Part shown: piece after piece, positions 24,628-32,381 of the stretch
How the letters are laid out: every line of letters begins with the position of its first letter
Position numbering within the stretch: position 1 is the first letter of the stretch
Assembly: GCA_033764095.1 (NCBI GenBank)
Contig: JANRJF010000175.1
Location: forward strand, 1 to 36,926
DNA length: 36,926 nucleotides
Direction: 5' to 3'
DNA from: JBDTMT01 sp033764095
GTDB taxonomy: Bacteria; Desulfobacterota; Binatia; HRBIN30; CADEER01
Notes under the pieces: model-generated
Told to the model about the DNA's origin: nothing
Seen by the model: only the letters and a program-made list of their open reading frames with translations
The model's database searches: none
Translations under genes and position numbers: made by a program

Positions 24628-25176
24628 TCACTTTGAGATCTTGGTGATCTTCGAGCCCTGGACGCCGAGACCGCCCATCAGGCCCTTCTGGTTGAAAATG
24701 AAGGCGTAGACGTCCTGCGAGATCGTCGTGCTGGTGATCGACTTGCCCATGCCGGAGTCGACGACCACCACGCTCGGCCCGACGCCCACCTCCCAGCCGT
24801 CGCTCTGATCGAGATAGGAGAGCGCGCCCTTGTTCATGAAGAACAGGGCGTAGCCGAACACCTGTCCGCCCGCCTGCAGGCCGTACGACGCGGCGACCGA
24901 GTTGTAGAAGCCCGACGCCTTGCCGTTGCGCAGCAGCACGCCCTCGCCGATCTGGCCGCCGAAAAGGAAGCCGGCCTTGATCATCGAGGGGAAGACCAGC
25001 ACCGCCACCGCCTTCTGGTTGAGCAGCTTGGCGGCGGAGTTGCTGGCGGTGAGGCTGCGCAGCGCGTTGATCCCGTCGCGGGTCAGATCGGCGGCACTCT
25101 CGGCCCGCGCCGCATGCGCGCCCGCCAGCAGCGCGAGCGCGCCGAGCAGCGCGCCCGCGATCCTCAGTCTGTACAT
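24628..25176 (-). CDS. SYLF (Ysc84-type) lipid-binding domain protein (182 aa)
   Basis: The start at 25176 is fixed by AGGAGG four bases upstream. A signal peptide (about 1-27, ending AHAARA) is followed by a SYLF domain filling the rest. Visible markers are KAVAVLVFPSMIKAGFLFGG, GVLLRNGKASGFYNS, ASYGLQAGGQ and a late YAFIFNQKGLMGGLGVQGSK. SYLF domains bind phosphoinositides in eukaryotes. Bacterial members are exported and of unclear role, possibly at the envelope. The length is typical. It is the first gene of a two-gene operon. Confidence 0.9.
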   Translation of the reverse strand: MYRLRIAGALLGALALLAGAHAARAESAADLTRDGINALRSLTASNSAAKLLNQKAVAVLVFPSMIKAGFLFGGQIGEGVLLRNGKASGFYNSVAASYGLQAGGQVFGYALFFMNKGALSYLDQSDGWEVGVGPSVVVVDSGMGKSITSTTISQDVYAFIFNQKGLMGGLGVQGSKITKISK

Positions 25177-25280
25177 CGGCCCTCCTTGTCCTCGGCGTGC
25201 CAGCATTCGGCTGGACCATAGCAGAAACCGAAGCAGCGGTGCCGGGAAAAGCAGCAGCGCCGGCGCGCTGCGTCGGGCGC

Positions 25281-28200
25281 CTAATCGGCGAGGTAGGACC
25301 AGTAGCCGCAGCCGGCGCCGAGGCGCAGCTCCTCGGCGTCGGCCGGCTCGAAGAACACCGCGCAGTCGCTGGTGCCGATTCGTTCTGCGGGGCCGGTGTC
25401 GTCCGCCAGCGTCACGGCGAAGCGCAGGGGCAGCGCGCCGGTGGGGGTGCTCGGCGGGCCCTCGACGCGCATCGGCAGGCTGAGGCGCAGCGGCAGGCGA
25501 CCGCCGGCGGGCAGCAGCGGCGCGCCGAGGCGGATCGTCTCGGGGTCGAGATCGAGCGCCGCGGCAATGCGACGGACGTCGTGCGTAGCGGCGATGCCGA
25601 GGGCGAGGTCGGCGGGCGCGCCGTCGTTGCGCGGGCCGCGCTGGGCGGCGTCGAGCCCCAGGGTAACCATCGTCGTCGGGTCCTCCGGCACGATGACCGG
25701 GTTGCTCTGGCGCAGGTTCTCATAGGTGAAGCAGTCCCAGCCCCACCAGAGGAACTTGTGCTTGCACACCTTCCGCTGCGCGGCGACTTCGACGCCGAGG
25801 TCGCCGCGTTCGGGGGCGATGCCGGCGACCAGGTAGAGCGCCTGCGGGCTGCCGTTGACCAGCTCGCCGGCGAGCTCGAGGGTCAGCCCGGCGGGCTGCG
25901 TCGCATCGCGCGCGGCCAGGTGCACGGCAAGGCGGGCGGCGTCCAGCCGCAGGGTGATGCCCTCCGGGCTCTGCAGGGTCGTCATCGGGCAGCCGTCGAG
26001 CGCGTCGCCGACCGCGCGCACCAGCTCGGCGATCGAGACGCGCGTGTCAGCGTCGGTGTCGAAGCCGGCGCACTCGCCGAGGGCGTTGGAGCCGAGCGCC
26101 ATGCCGACGCCGCGCACCAGCTCGTCGATGGTCACGCGCGCGTCGCGGTTGCAGTCGCCCGGACAGCGCGGCGGCTTGCACTTGCCGCCACTGCCGGCGG
26201 CGGCGATCGCCTGGACTTCGAGCCCGGTGAGGGCGCGGTCGAAGAGCTCGATCTCGTCGACCGCGACCTCGGCGAACGCGGCGGGCGGGCTGAGCCGGCT
26301 GCGGCCGATCCACAGCGGCTGGGCGTCGTCGCTGTTGCCGGCGCCGACCGTCGCGGTGCCGGCGGTGGCGCCGTTGACGTAGAACACGACGCCGTTGGCG
26401 ACGCCGCGCTGCACGGTGACGGCGACGTGGTTCCACATGCCGTGCGTCAGGCTGAGGCTGGCGGCGACGGTGGTGAAGGCGCCGTCGCCGAGTCGCAGGG
26501 TCGGCACGTTGTAGGGGCCGCCGGCGGCGTGCGCGAGGTAGAACGCGTAGCCGCGCGGCGCAGCGGGATCGAGCTTGTCGACGATCGGTGACACGCCGGC
26601 GCCGGCGCCGGTCGGCGGCGGCGGCCACACCCAGGCATCGATACTGAAGTCGCCGCTGCCGAAGTCGAGCTCGGTCTGATCGGGCACCTCGATGTACGGC
26701 CCGTAGAAGTAGAGCGCGCCGGCGACCATTCCGGACGGCAGTGACAGCGGCGGCGAGGTGACCGGCACCGGCGCGTTGCCGAGCGTGGCGCTGATCGCGT
26801 TCGGCGCGCCGGACGGGCTGCGCGGCGTACCGGCGTTGGCGATGCCGGCGAGGTCGTCGATGGTCGTCGCACCGGGCAGCTCGTCGAGCGGCCACCAGGC
26901 AACCATGCCAGCGGGCGGATTGGCGCATGGCGCGGTGGCGGTCGGGCTCGGTGTCGCCGTCGCGCTTGGGCTCGCCGTCGGCGTTGGGCTGGGCGTCGGG
27001 CTGGGGCCGCTGGTGGTGCGTTGGTTGCCGAACTCCAGGTCGAGCAGTTGGCCGGGCGTCACGCTGACGATGTGCAGCCCGGGGGCGGTGGGGAATGTCT
27101 GCGTCCAGCCCAGCTGCGGCACCTCGAAGATCGCATAGGTCGCGGCCGCCGGCACGCCGGTGCAGATGGTGCCGGCGGCGAGCGTGGTGACCAGTATGAG
27201 CGGATTGCCGGCGAGGTCGCTGATCTGCACCTTCCAGCCGGCGAGCCCCGGCTCTCCGGCCTCGTGTACGCCGTTGCCGTTCAGATCGTTGAACTTGGTG
27301 ATGCAGATCTCGGCGTGGCCCGACGGCGTCGGGGTCAGCACCGTACTGGTCGCGCTGGCGGTCGGCGTCGGGCTCGGTGTCGGTGTCGCGCTGGCGGTCG
27401 GGGTCGGCGTGCTGGCCAGCTCGAACGCGCCGATCTCGCAGCCGGCGCCCTGCGGGCGCGCGACGCCGCGCTGGTCGGTGGCGAGCGGGCACGCCGCCGG
27501 TGGCACGGCATCGAGCGCCGGACTGCCGGGCAACACCGCGACCGTGTCGGTCGGGCCGCCGTTCGCCTGCAGCGCGCCGAGACCGAAGCTCGCGGCGATG
27601 ACGTCGCTGGTCGCCGGGCTGACGAAGCAGGCAGCGGACGGCACCAGGTTGTAGCCGAGCGACTGACTGGTGCCGCAGGAGTCGACGATGCTGTTGCGCA
27701 GCTTCGGCGAGGAGACGCCGCGGCCGGTGTTGGCGACCACGGTGCAGTGGGTCATGGTCACGTTCGGTCCACCGAGCACGCCGGCGGTGCCGCCGGCGCC
27801 GGTGGCGGTGTTGCCGCTGAAGGTGCTGTTGCTGATCGCGATGCTGGTGCCGCCGGGCGCGTTCACGGCGCCGTTGAACGCGGTGTTGCGGCTGAAGGTG
27901 CTGCCGGAGATGGTGACGAAGGTGCCGCCGCCGACGTTGTAGATGGCGCCGCCGAAGCCGCCGATGGCAAGGTTGCCGTCGAAGGTGCAGTCGCTGACCA
28001 TCAGGTCGGCGCCAAAGTCGTTGAACACGCCGCCGCCGCCGTAGCCGGCGACGTTGGCGAGCACGCGCAGGCGACTCAGCATCAGCGTGCCGTGGTTGTT
28101 GAAGGCGCCGCCGAGGTTGCCGCCGCCGCCGCTGCCGAGGCCGTTGGTGATGGTCAGGTCGGCGACACTGGCGGTGACGCCGCCGCCGATTTCCAGCACG

Positions 28201-28547
28201 CTGCCGTGCGCGCCGCCGTCGATGGTGAGACTGCCGGCGCCGGGGCCGGTCAGCATGAGGTCCTGGGCGATCACCGGCAGGGCGCTGCCGAGCGCGATCG
28301 TGCCGGCCGCGGTGATGGTGACGGCGTCGGCGCCGGCCAGGGCGTTGGTCTCGCCGATCGCCGCGCGCAGCGTGCAAGCGCCGCCGGCGTCGGCGCAGAC
28401 ACCGTTGCCCGGTGCGACGTCGGCGCCATCGCCGAGCGACGCTACGGTGAAGGTCGCCGCCGCGGCCGCCGGCGGATCGAGCAGGCGCGTCACCAGCACC
28501 AGGCCGACGATGAAGAAGGGGAGTCGGGCGAGACGAACGCACGGCAT
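25281..28547 (-). CDS. modular secreted protein: CSLREA, beta-helix, SdrD-B-like, LamG, dockerin-like (1088 aa)
   Basis: ATG 28547 has AAGGAGG about 7 bases upstream. A signal peptide (1-31, ending AAAAA) leads into a CSLREA-type domain (FTVASLGDGADVAPG, CTLRAAIGETNA; about 32-75). A right-handed beta-helix follows (to about 375), rich in the pattern SxSTFSxNTA. After a TPTPSPT linker comes an SdrD-B/prealbumin-like domain (ICITKFNDLNGNGVHEAGEP, about 413-506), then a second Pro/Thr linker and a LamG/concanavalin-like domain (MVAWWPLDEL, about 541-786). A dockerin-like calcium-loop pair is next (CPGDCNRDARVTIDELV, DTDADTRVSIAELV, about 793-854), and finally an unassigned C-terminal domain. 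It is probably a surface or extracellular adhesive or glycan-binding protein. No catalytic site is recognised. Confidence 0.87.
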   Translation of the reverse strand: MPCVRLARLPFFIVGLVLVTRLLDPPAAAAATFTVASLGDGADVAPGNGVCADAGGACTLRAAIGETNALAGADAVTITAAGTIALGSALPVIAQDLMLTGPGAGSLTIDGGAHGSVLEIGGGVTASVADLTITNGLGSGGGGNLGGAFNNHGTLMLSRLRVLANVAGYGGGGVFNDFGADLMVSDCTFDGNLAIGGFGGAIYNVGGGTFVTISGSTFSRNTAFNGAVNAPGGTSIAISNSTFSGNTATGAGGTAGVLGGPNVTMTHCTVVANTGRGVSSPKLRNSIVDSCGTSQSLGYNLVPSAACFVSPATSDVIAASFGLGALQANGGPTDTVAVLPGSPALDAVPPAACPLATDQRGVARPQGAGCEIGAFELASTPTPTASATPTPSPTPTASATSTVLTPTPSGHAEICITKFNDLNGNGVHEAGEPGLAGWKVQISDLAGNPLILVTTLAAGTICTGVPAAATYAIFEVPQLGWTQTFPTAPGLHIVSVTPGQLLDLEFGNQRTTSGPSPTPSPTPTASPSATATPSPTATAPCANPPAGMVAWWPLDELPGATTIDDLAGIANAGTPRSPSGAPNAISATLGNAPVPVTSPPLSLPSGMVAGALYFYGPYIEVPDQTELDFGSGDFSIDAWVWPPPPTGAGAGVSPIVDKLDPAAPRGYAFYLAHAAGGPYNVPTLRLGDGAFTTVAASLSLTHGMWNHVAVTVQRGVANGVVFYVNGATAGTATVGAGNSDDAQPLWIGRSRLSPPAAFAEVAVDEIELFDRALTGLEVQAIAAAGSGGKCKPPRCPGDCNRDARVTIDELVRGVGMALGSNALGECAGFDTDADTRVSIAELVRAVGDALDGCPMTTLQSPEGITLRLDAARLAVHLAARDATQPAGLTLELAGELVNGSPQALYLVAGIAPERGDLGVEVAAQRKVCKHKFLWWGWDCFTYENLRQSNPVIVPEDPTTMVTLGLDAAQRGPRNDGAPADLALGIAATHDVRRIAAALDLDPETIRLGAPLLPAGGRLPLRLSLPMRVEGPPSTPTGALPLRFAVTLADDTGPAERIGTSDCAVFFEPADAEELRLGAGCGYWSYLAD

Positions 28548-28624
28548 CGCGAGCCCTCCTTTCACGGCGGAGACTGCGAGCATGCGAGAGGCTGCCGTAT
28601 CCGGAGCCTAGCGCGCTGGCCACG

Positions 28625-28653
28625 CCGGAGACAGTCGAAAACGACAGCTCCGG
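28625..28653. terminator. stem-loop downstream of the DUF4126 gene
   Basis: CCGGAG, 3 bases, GTCG, an AAAA loop, CGAC, 2 bases, CTCCGG: a ten-pair stem with a small internal loop, 17 bases past the DUF4126 stop on the minus strand. It lacks a T-run. A TAGGCT box at 28610-28605 just beyond could be the -10 of the secreted modular protein. Confidence 0.35.
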
Positions 28654-28669
28654 GCGGCGGCGCGGCGGT

Positions 28670-29131
28670 CTAGGCGGCGAGGCGAACGATGACCAGCGCG
28701 CCGAGCACGGCGATCGCGTCCTCGATCAGCGCCGCCGGGCGGTCGGCGCCAAAGCGCGCCGCCAATCGCGCGCGCAGCGCTGCGCCGCCGAGCGTGCCGA
28801 CCACGGCGCCAACGCCGCCGCCGAGCGCACCGAGCGGCGCCAGGCCGCTCGGCGCCGCCAGACCGGCGCCGCTCAGCGCGCCGCTGAGCAGGCGCGCCCC
28901 GAATTGGACCGGGATCGTGCGGCTGGGCGTGTTCGGCAACTGGTCGGTGACCAGCTCGCCGGCGGCGAAGACGCTCAGGACGTATGGCGTGAGAGCGGCA
29001 CCCATGAAGGCGAGCCAGGAGGTGCCGAGGTCGAGTCCGCCCGCATAGGCCGCCCAGCTCACCGCCGCCGGCGCCATCATGGTGCGCAGGCCGGCGACGC
29101 CGCCGATCAGGATGGCGAGTGCGAGGGCCAC
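28670..29131 (-). CDS. DUF4126-like small integral membrane protein (153 aa)
   Basis: A hydrophobic protein with about four membrane segments. Its opening, LAILIGGVAGLRTMMAPAAV, is characteristic of DUF4126 proteins (Gly-x-x-Ala/Gly-Gly-Leu-Arg near the first helix). A Gly-rich central helix pair (LGGGVGAVVGTLGGAAL) and a final helix AVLGALVIVRLAA follow. The family has no known function. The GTG start is supported by a promoter-like TTGGCA-N17-TAGGAC ending 6 bases before it. AGGA 7 bases upstream could instead be a ribosome site. It is downstream of and co-directional with the GntR gene, separated by 49 bases. Confidence 0.75.
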   Translation of the reverse strand: MALALAILIGGVAGLRTMMAPAAVSWAAYAGGLDLGTSWLAFMGAALTPYVLSVFAAGELVTDQLPNTPSRTIPVQFGARLLSGALSGAGLAAPSGLAPLGALGGGVGAVVGTLGGAALRARLAARFGADRPAALIEDAIAVLGALVIVRLAA

Positions 29132-29137
29132 ACGATC

Positions 29138-29166
29138 GTCCTAGACGGTTCGCGTCCGCCTGCCAA
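29138..29166 (-). promoter_or_regulatory. putative promoter of the DUF4126 gene
   Basis: On the minus strand TTGGCA (29166-29161), exactly 17 bases, then TAGGAC (29143-29138), then 6 bases to the GTG. This is the best-spaced promoter-like pair among the proposed leaderless starts. Confidence 0.45.
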
Positions 29167-29180
29167 CGCGGCCCGACGGG

Positions 29181-29990
29181 TCAGCGCCGCTCGGCGTGGC
29201 GGGTGACGCGCGCGTCGCCCTCGTGCGCGCCGAGCACGCTGGCGGCGAGATCGGACAGATACTCGCGCCAGAGCGTTTCGGCGGCGGGCCCGCGGCCGGC
29301 GGCGATCGCGGCGGTCACGGCGCGCTGCGCGCCGATCAGGCGGCGCCGCAGGCGGGTGCGGCCGGCGTCGTCGACGTCGATCATCGGCGTGCGCGACACC
29401 GCCTGTCGCGCCACCAGATCGTGCAGCAGGCGGACCAGCAGGATCAGCGTCGCGTTGCCCGACGCATCGACCAGCGTCTCCTGAAAGCGCATCGCCAGGC
29501 TGGCGAGCGACTGGCCCTGCGCGACGACCCCCTCTTCCTCCTCGATCAGCGCCGCCAGCGCGCCCGCCGTCGCGGCGGGGGCGCGCACCGCCGCCAGCCG
29601 CGCCGCGGCGGGCTCGAGCATGAGGCGCACCTCGTAGACGTCGGCGATGGTGGCGCCCTGGAGTTGCAGCAGCAGCGCCAGGTGCCCGGCGGCGGCGCGG
29701 ACGTCTGGCTGTCGCACGCGCGCGCCGCCGCGGGCGCCGCGCACCACCTCGACCAGGCGCTCCGCCTCGAGGATGCGCAACGCCTCACGCACCGTCGGCC
29801 GCGCCACGGCGAAGTGGCGCAGCAACTCGCTCTCGTTCGGCAGCGGCTCGCCGGGGCGCAACTCGCCGGCGGCGATCTGCGCGCGCACCGCGTCGGCGAT
29901 CAACTCGGCGGCTTTCGGCACCCGCACCCGCCGCGCCGCCAGCCCGCCGCCCCGGCGGTCGGAGGGCGGCGATTTCGGGCTTGCTCCCAT
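29181..29990 (-). CDS. GntR-family regulator, FadR subfamily (269 aa)
   Basis: An N-terminal winged helix-turn-helix (about 27-95) carries ELRPGEPLPNESELLRHF, ARPTVREALRILEAERLVEV and RGARGGARV. The C-terminal FCD helical effector domain (about 105-250) begins with DVYEVRLMLEPAAARLAA. FadR-type regulators bind carboxylate or acyl-CoA ligands and usually repress neighbouring catabolic genes. It is divergent from the amidohydrolase, with an inverted repeat between them that covers the amidohydrolase -10 box. The ATG follows a TTGATT-N17-TACGAA promoter-like pair by 7 bases and has no Shine-Dalgarno sequence, so the transcript may be leaderless. The ligand is unknown. Confidence 0.92.
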   Translation of the reverse strand: MGASPKSPPSDRRGGGLAARRVRVPKAAELIADAVRAQIAAGELRPGEPLPNESELLRHFAVARPTVREALRILEAERLVEVVRGARGGARVRQPDVRAAAGHLALLLQLQGATIADVYEVRLMLEPAAARLAAVRAPAATAGALAALIEEEEGVVAQGQSLASLAMRFQETLVDASGNATLILLVRLLHDLVARQAVSRTPMIDVDDAGRTRLRRRLIGAQRAVTAAIAAGRGPAAETLWREYLSDLAASVLGAHEGDARVTRHAERR

Positions 29991-30007
29991 GATTCAATTC
30001 GTATAAT
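29981..30007 (+). promoter_or_regulatory. putative amidohydrolase promoter
   Basis: A consensus TATAAT at 30002-30007, with a possible TTGCTC -35 at 29981-29986 (15-base spacing, shorter than ideal). The -10 box overlaps the operator-like inverted repeat at 30004-30021. Confidence 0.45.
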
Positions 30008-30026
30008 TCGATAGCGAATTAATCAA
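29998..30026 (-). promoter_or_regulatory. putative gntR promoter (leaderless)
   Basis: On the minus strand TTGATT (30026-30021), 17 bases, then TACGAA (30003-29998), then 7 bases to the ATG. The inverted repeat fills the spacer, so binding would also give autoregulation. Confidence 0.4.
30004..30021. promoter_or_regulatory. operator-like inverted repeat for the GntR regulator
   Basis: TAATTCG-ATAG-CGAATTA: 7-base arms around 4 bases. An extra half-site, CAATTCG, lies at 29995-30001. It sits between the divergent gntR and amidohydrolase genes in an AT-rich island and overlaps promoter elements of both. Confidence 0.6.
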
Positions 30027-30086
30027 CCGGCGGACCGCTCGACCGATGCGGGGCCGTCACATCCGAGAGCAGGGAGGAAGGCCGAC

Positions 30087-31208
30087 ATGGCGCGCAGCTA
30101 CAAGCTGATCTCGGCGGACTCGCACGTGCTGGAGCCGCCGCATCTGTGGACCACGTACATGCCGAAGAAGTTCCACGACAAGGTGCCGCGCGTCGTCTCC
30201 GACGGCGAGGGCGGCGAGGCCTGGCAATTCGCGCCCGACGTGCCGCCGGCGCCGATCGGGATCTACGCCTCGGCCGGCCGCTCGCACGAGGACATCCGTT
30301 GGACCGGCGTGACCTTCGCCGCCGCCAACCAGGGAAACTTCCGCGGTGAGCCGCGCCTGCAGGAGCAGGATGCCGACGGGATCGATGCCGAGGTGATGTT
30401 CGGCTCGGCGCGCATGATGAGCCACTTCTTCTCCGACCCCGACCCCGAGTTCCAGCTCGCCGGCGTGCGCGCGTACAACGACTGGCTGTCGCAGGAGATC
30501 CTCACGGTCGATCCGACCCGCCTGATCGGCCTGGCGGCGATGCCGGCGCTGTCACCCGAGGCGTCCATCGCGGAGATGGAGCGTTGTCTGAAGCTCGGCT
30601 TCAAGGGCGTGTGGTTGAACACCATGCCGAGCGTCGGTTCGACCATCCGGCCGGAGGACGACCCGTTCTGGGCGGCGGCGGAGGCGGCTGGTGTTGCGGT
30701 CCACTTCCACGTCCGCGTCATGCGCAAGCTCGCCAAGCCGAAGCCGAAGGGCGTGCGCGGCGACGATCTGGTTGGACTGGCCAGCGTCGGCGCCGCCGAC
30801 ATGATCATCGACATGGGCGAGATCATTCAGTCGGGCGTGCACGACCGCTTCCCCAAGCTCACCTGGGTGATGGTCGAGGCCGGCTCGGGCTGGATCCCGT
30901 ATGCGCTGGAGCAGCTCGACGATCGCTGGCACCGCAATCGCTCCTGGCTGCCAGTGAAACTCAAGCACGAGCCCAGTTATTACTATCACAACAACTGGCG
31001 CTCGACGTTCATGATCGACCGCTACGCGGTCGAGAACCGTCACCATCTCGGCGTCGACAACCTGATGTTCTCGACCGACTACCCGCATCACGGTTGTGAT
31101 TGGCCGCACACCCGCGACACGGTGGAGAAGCTCTTCGCCGGCGTCCCGGCCGACGAGCGTGCCAAGATGTGTGCCGGCAACGCCGTGAAGCTGTACGGCC
31201 TGAACTGA
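30087..31208 (+). CDS. amidohydrolase family 2 protein (373 aa)
   Basis: A metal-dependent hydrolase/decarboxylase of the TIM-barrel amidohydrolase_2 family. The N-terminus is KLISADSHVLEPPHLW (metal-site D-x-H variant), with GVAVHFHVR in the middle and the late FSTDYPHHGCDWP carrying the metal Asp. The EQDADGIDAEVMFGSARM and YNDWLSQE blocks are usual in members found in actinobacterial and proteobacterial catabolic clusters. The length is normal. The ATG follows GGAGGAAGG. Divergent to the FadR-type regulator, it is the likely regulated target. The substrate is unknown. Confidence 0.92.
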   Translation: MARSYKLISADSHVLEPPHLWTTYMPKKFHDKVPRVVSDGEGGEAWQFAPDVPPAPIGIYASAGRSHEDIRWTGVTFAAANQGNFRGEPRLQEQDADGIDAEVMFGSARMMSHFFSDPDPEFQLAGVRAYNDWLSQEILTVDPTRLIGLAAMPALSPEASIAEMERCLKLGFKGVWLNTMPSVGSTIRPEDDPFWAAAEAAGVAVHFHVRVMRKLAKPKPKGVRGDDLVGLASVGAADMIIDMGEIIQSGVHDRFPKLTWVMVEAGSGWIPYALEQLDDRWHRNRSWLPVKLKHEPSYYYHNNWRSTFMIDRYAVENRHHLGVDNLMFSTDYPHHGCDWPHTRDTVEKLFAGVPADERAKMCAGNAVKLYGLN

Positions 31209-31276
31209 GCGAAACCGGTGGTGGGCGGTTGGGGTCGGTGTGCGGTGCCGACTCCGACCGGCCACCGACGGCCGTC

Positions 31277-32014
31277 CTACCTGAGCTCCTGCTGCAGCGA
31301 CGTCAGCTCGGTCGGCCGCAGCGCCAGCGTGCCGACGAACGGCCGCACCTGGGCGAACAGGATGACGAAACAGGCGGCGATGGCGAAGGTCATCATGCCC
31401 AGCGCCACGGCGCGGGCGCGGCGGTGCTCGGCGTGCAGCAGGCCGATGGCGAACAGCGCCAGCGCGCCGAGCACGATGACGATGCTCCAGCGCGCGCCGA
31501 GCATGCGGTTGGTGGCGATGCGGATGCGCTGCTCGCGGGCGGTGGCTGCCGTGGCGATGGCATCGTGGAGATCCTGGTTCGAGCTGGCGCGCGCCAGGCG
31601 GGTCAGGGTGCGCAGGCTGTCCGGCCGCTCGAGTCCCGGCGAGCCGTGCGCGAGCTGCGGCCATTCATCGCCAATCACGTAGGCGAGGTACTGGCGCAGT
31701 GCCGCGCGCATGGGCGCCTGCTGCTCGGCGGGTACCTCGGGCAGCAGGTCGACGGCGGCGCGCAGGGCCGACGCTTCGGTCAGCGTCGCCTCGCGCGCCG
31801 TGCTCGACTGCTCCCACACCGACACGGCGTTGAACGAGAGCAGCAGCCCGAGCACGATGCCGAGTTGCGAGGCTACCTCGGCCTCGAAGCGACCGAAGCC
31901 CTTACCGTCCGGGCCGGTGATGCGCGGCACCAGCACGCGGTGGATCACCACCGCGATGGCGATCCAGAATGCGAACACCACCCCGGTGAGTAGCGGGATG
32001 GGCAGGTCGAGCAT
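31277..32014 (-). CDS. DUF4239-like (bestrophin-like) membrane protein (245 aa)
   Basis: Four predicted membrane helices: two N-terminal (LTGVVFAFWIAIAVVIHRVL; GIVLGLLLSFNAVSVW) and two C-terminal (WSIVIVLGALALFAIGLL; LGMMTFAIAACFVILFAQV). A cytoplasmic or periplasmic helical section lies between them. The order and the LGLLLSF...EA-rich segment fit DUF4239, distantly related to bestrophin-type channels. Function unknown. ATG 32014 begins directly before helix 1, and an in-frame GTG pair about 33 bases upstream is an alternative. No clear Shine-Dalgarno sequence is present. Confidence 0.75.
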   Translation of the reverse strand: MLDLPIPLLTGVVFAFWIAIAVVIHRVLVPRITGPDGKGFGRFEAEVASQLGIVLGLLLSFNAVSVWEQSSTAREATLTEASALRAAVDLLPEVPAEQQAPMRAALRQYLAYVIGDEWPQLAHGSPGLERPDSLRTLTRLARASSNQDLHDAIATAATAREQRIRIATNRMLGARWSIVIVLGALALFAIGLLHAEHRRARAVALGMMTFAIAACFVILFAQVRPFVGTLALRPTELTSLQQELR

Positions 32015-32381
32015 GGCCTCGATGAAGCGCGGGGCGCCGATCACCACGATGCACCGCCGGCGTCTGCCCGCCGATCCACGCCACCAGCCCTCATCCGGCG
32101 CAGAGGCTGCCAGCCGCAGGGCGACCCGACAACCCACAATCGCAGAGCGTCGCAGTCGGCCGCGGCCCTGTATCAGTCGCCACTGCATATCTAATGAAGC
32201 AGCGCAGGCCCGGCGCGGGGGACGGCATTCGGTCCGTCTCCCGGCGCGCGACGCTCGCTTGGACCTCGATCGCGGCCCTCAGGGGCGAGAAAAACAAGCA
32301 TGCCCCCGTCATCGGACAATTTCTTTTGGACTTCTGGCGGCCGACAGTGGTAGGCGGAAGCTTGGGGGGGGACCAGGACGA
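32015..32381. other. divergent intergenic region with structured leader
   Basis: 367 bases between the DUF4239 and Cys-rich protein genes. An AT-rich point at 32185-32196 (GCATATCTAATG) is a plausible promoter zone. A hairpin, GACGG-N8-CCGTC with flanking G/C pairing, lies near 32219-32237, and a second weak pairing GGGGC/GCCCC at 32282-32306. I recognise no riboswitch consensus and no convincing gene. Confidence 0.4.

Noticed and set aside
32190..32381. Riboswitch upstream of the Cys-rich protein
   Set aside because: Hairpins are present, but no c-di-GMP, cobalamin, TPP, SAM or glycine consensus could be matched.
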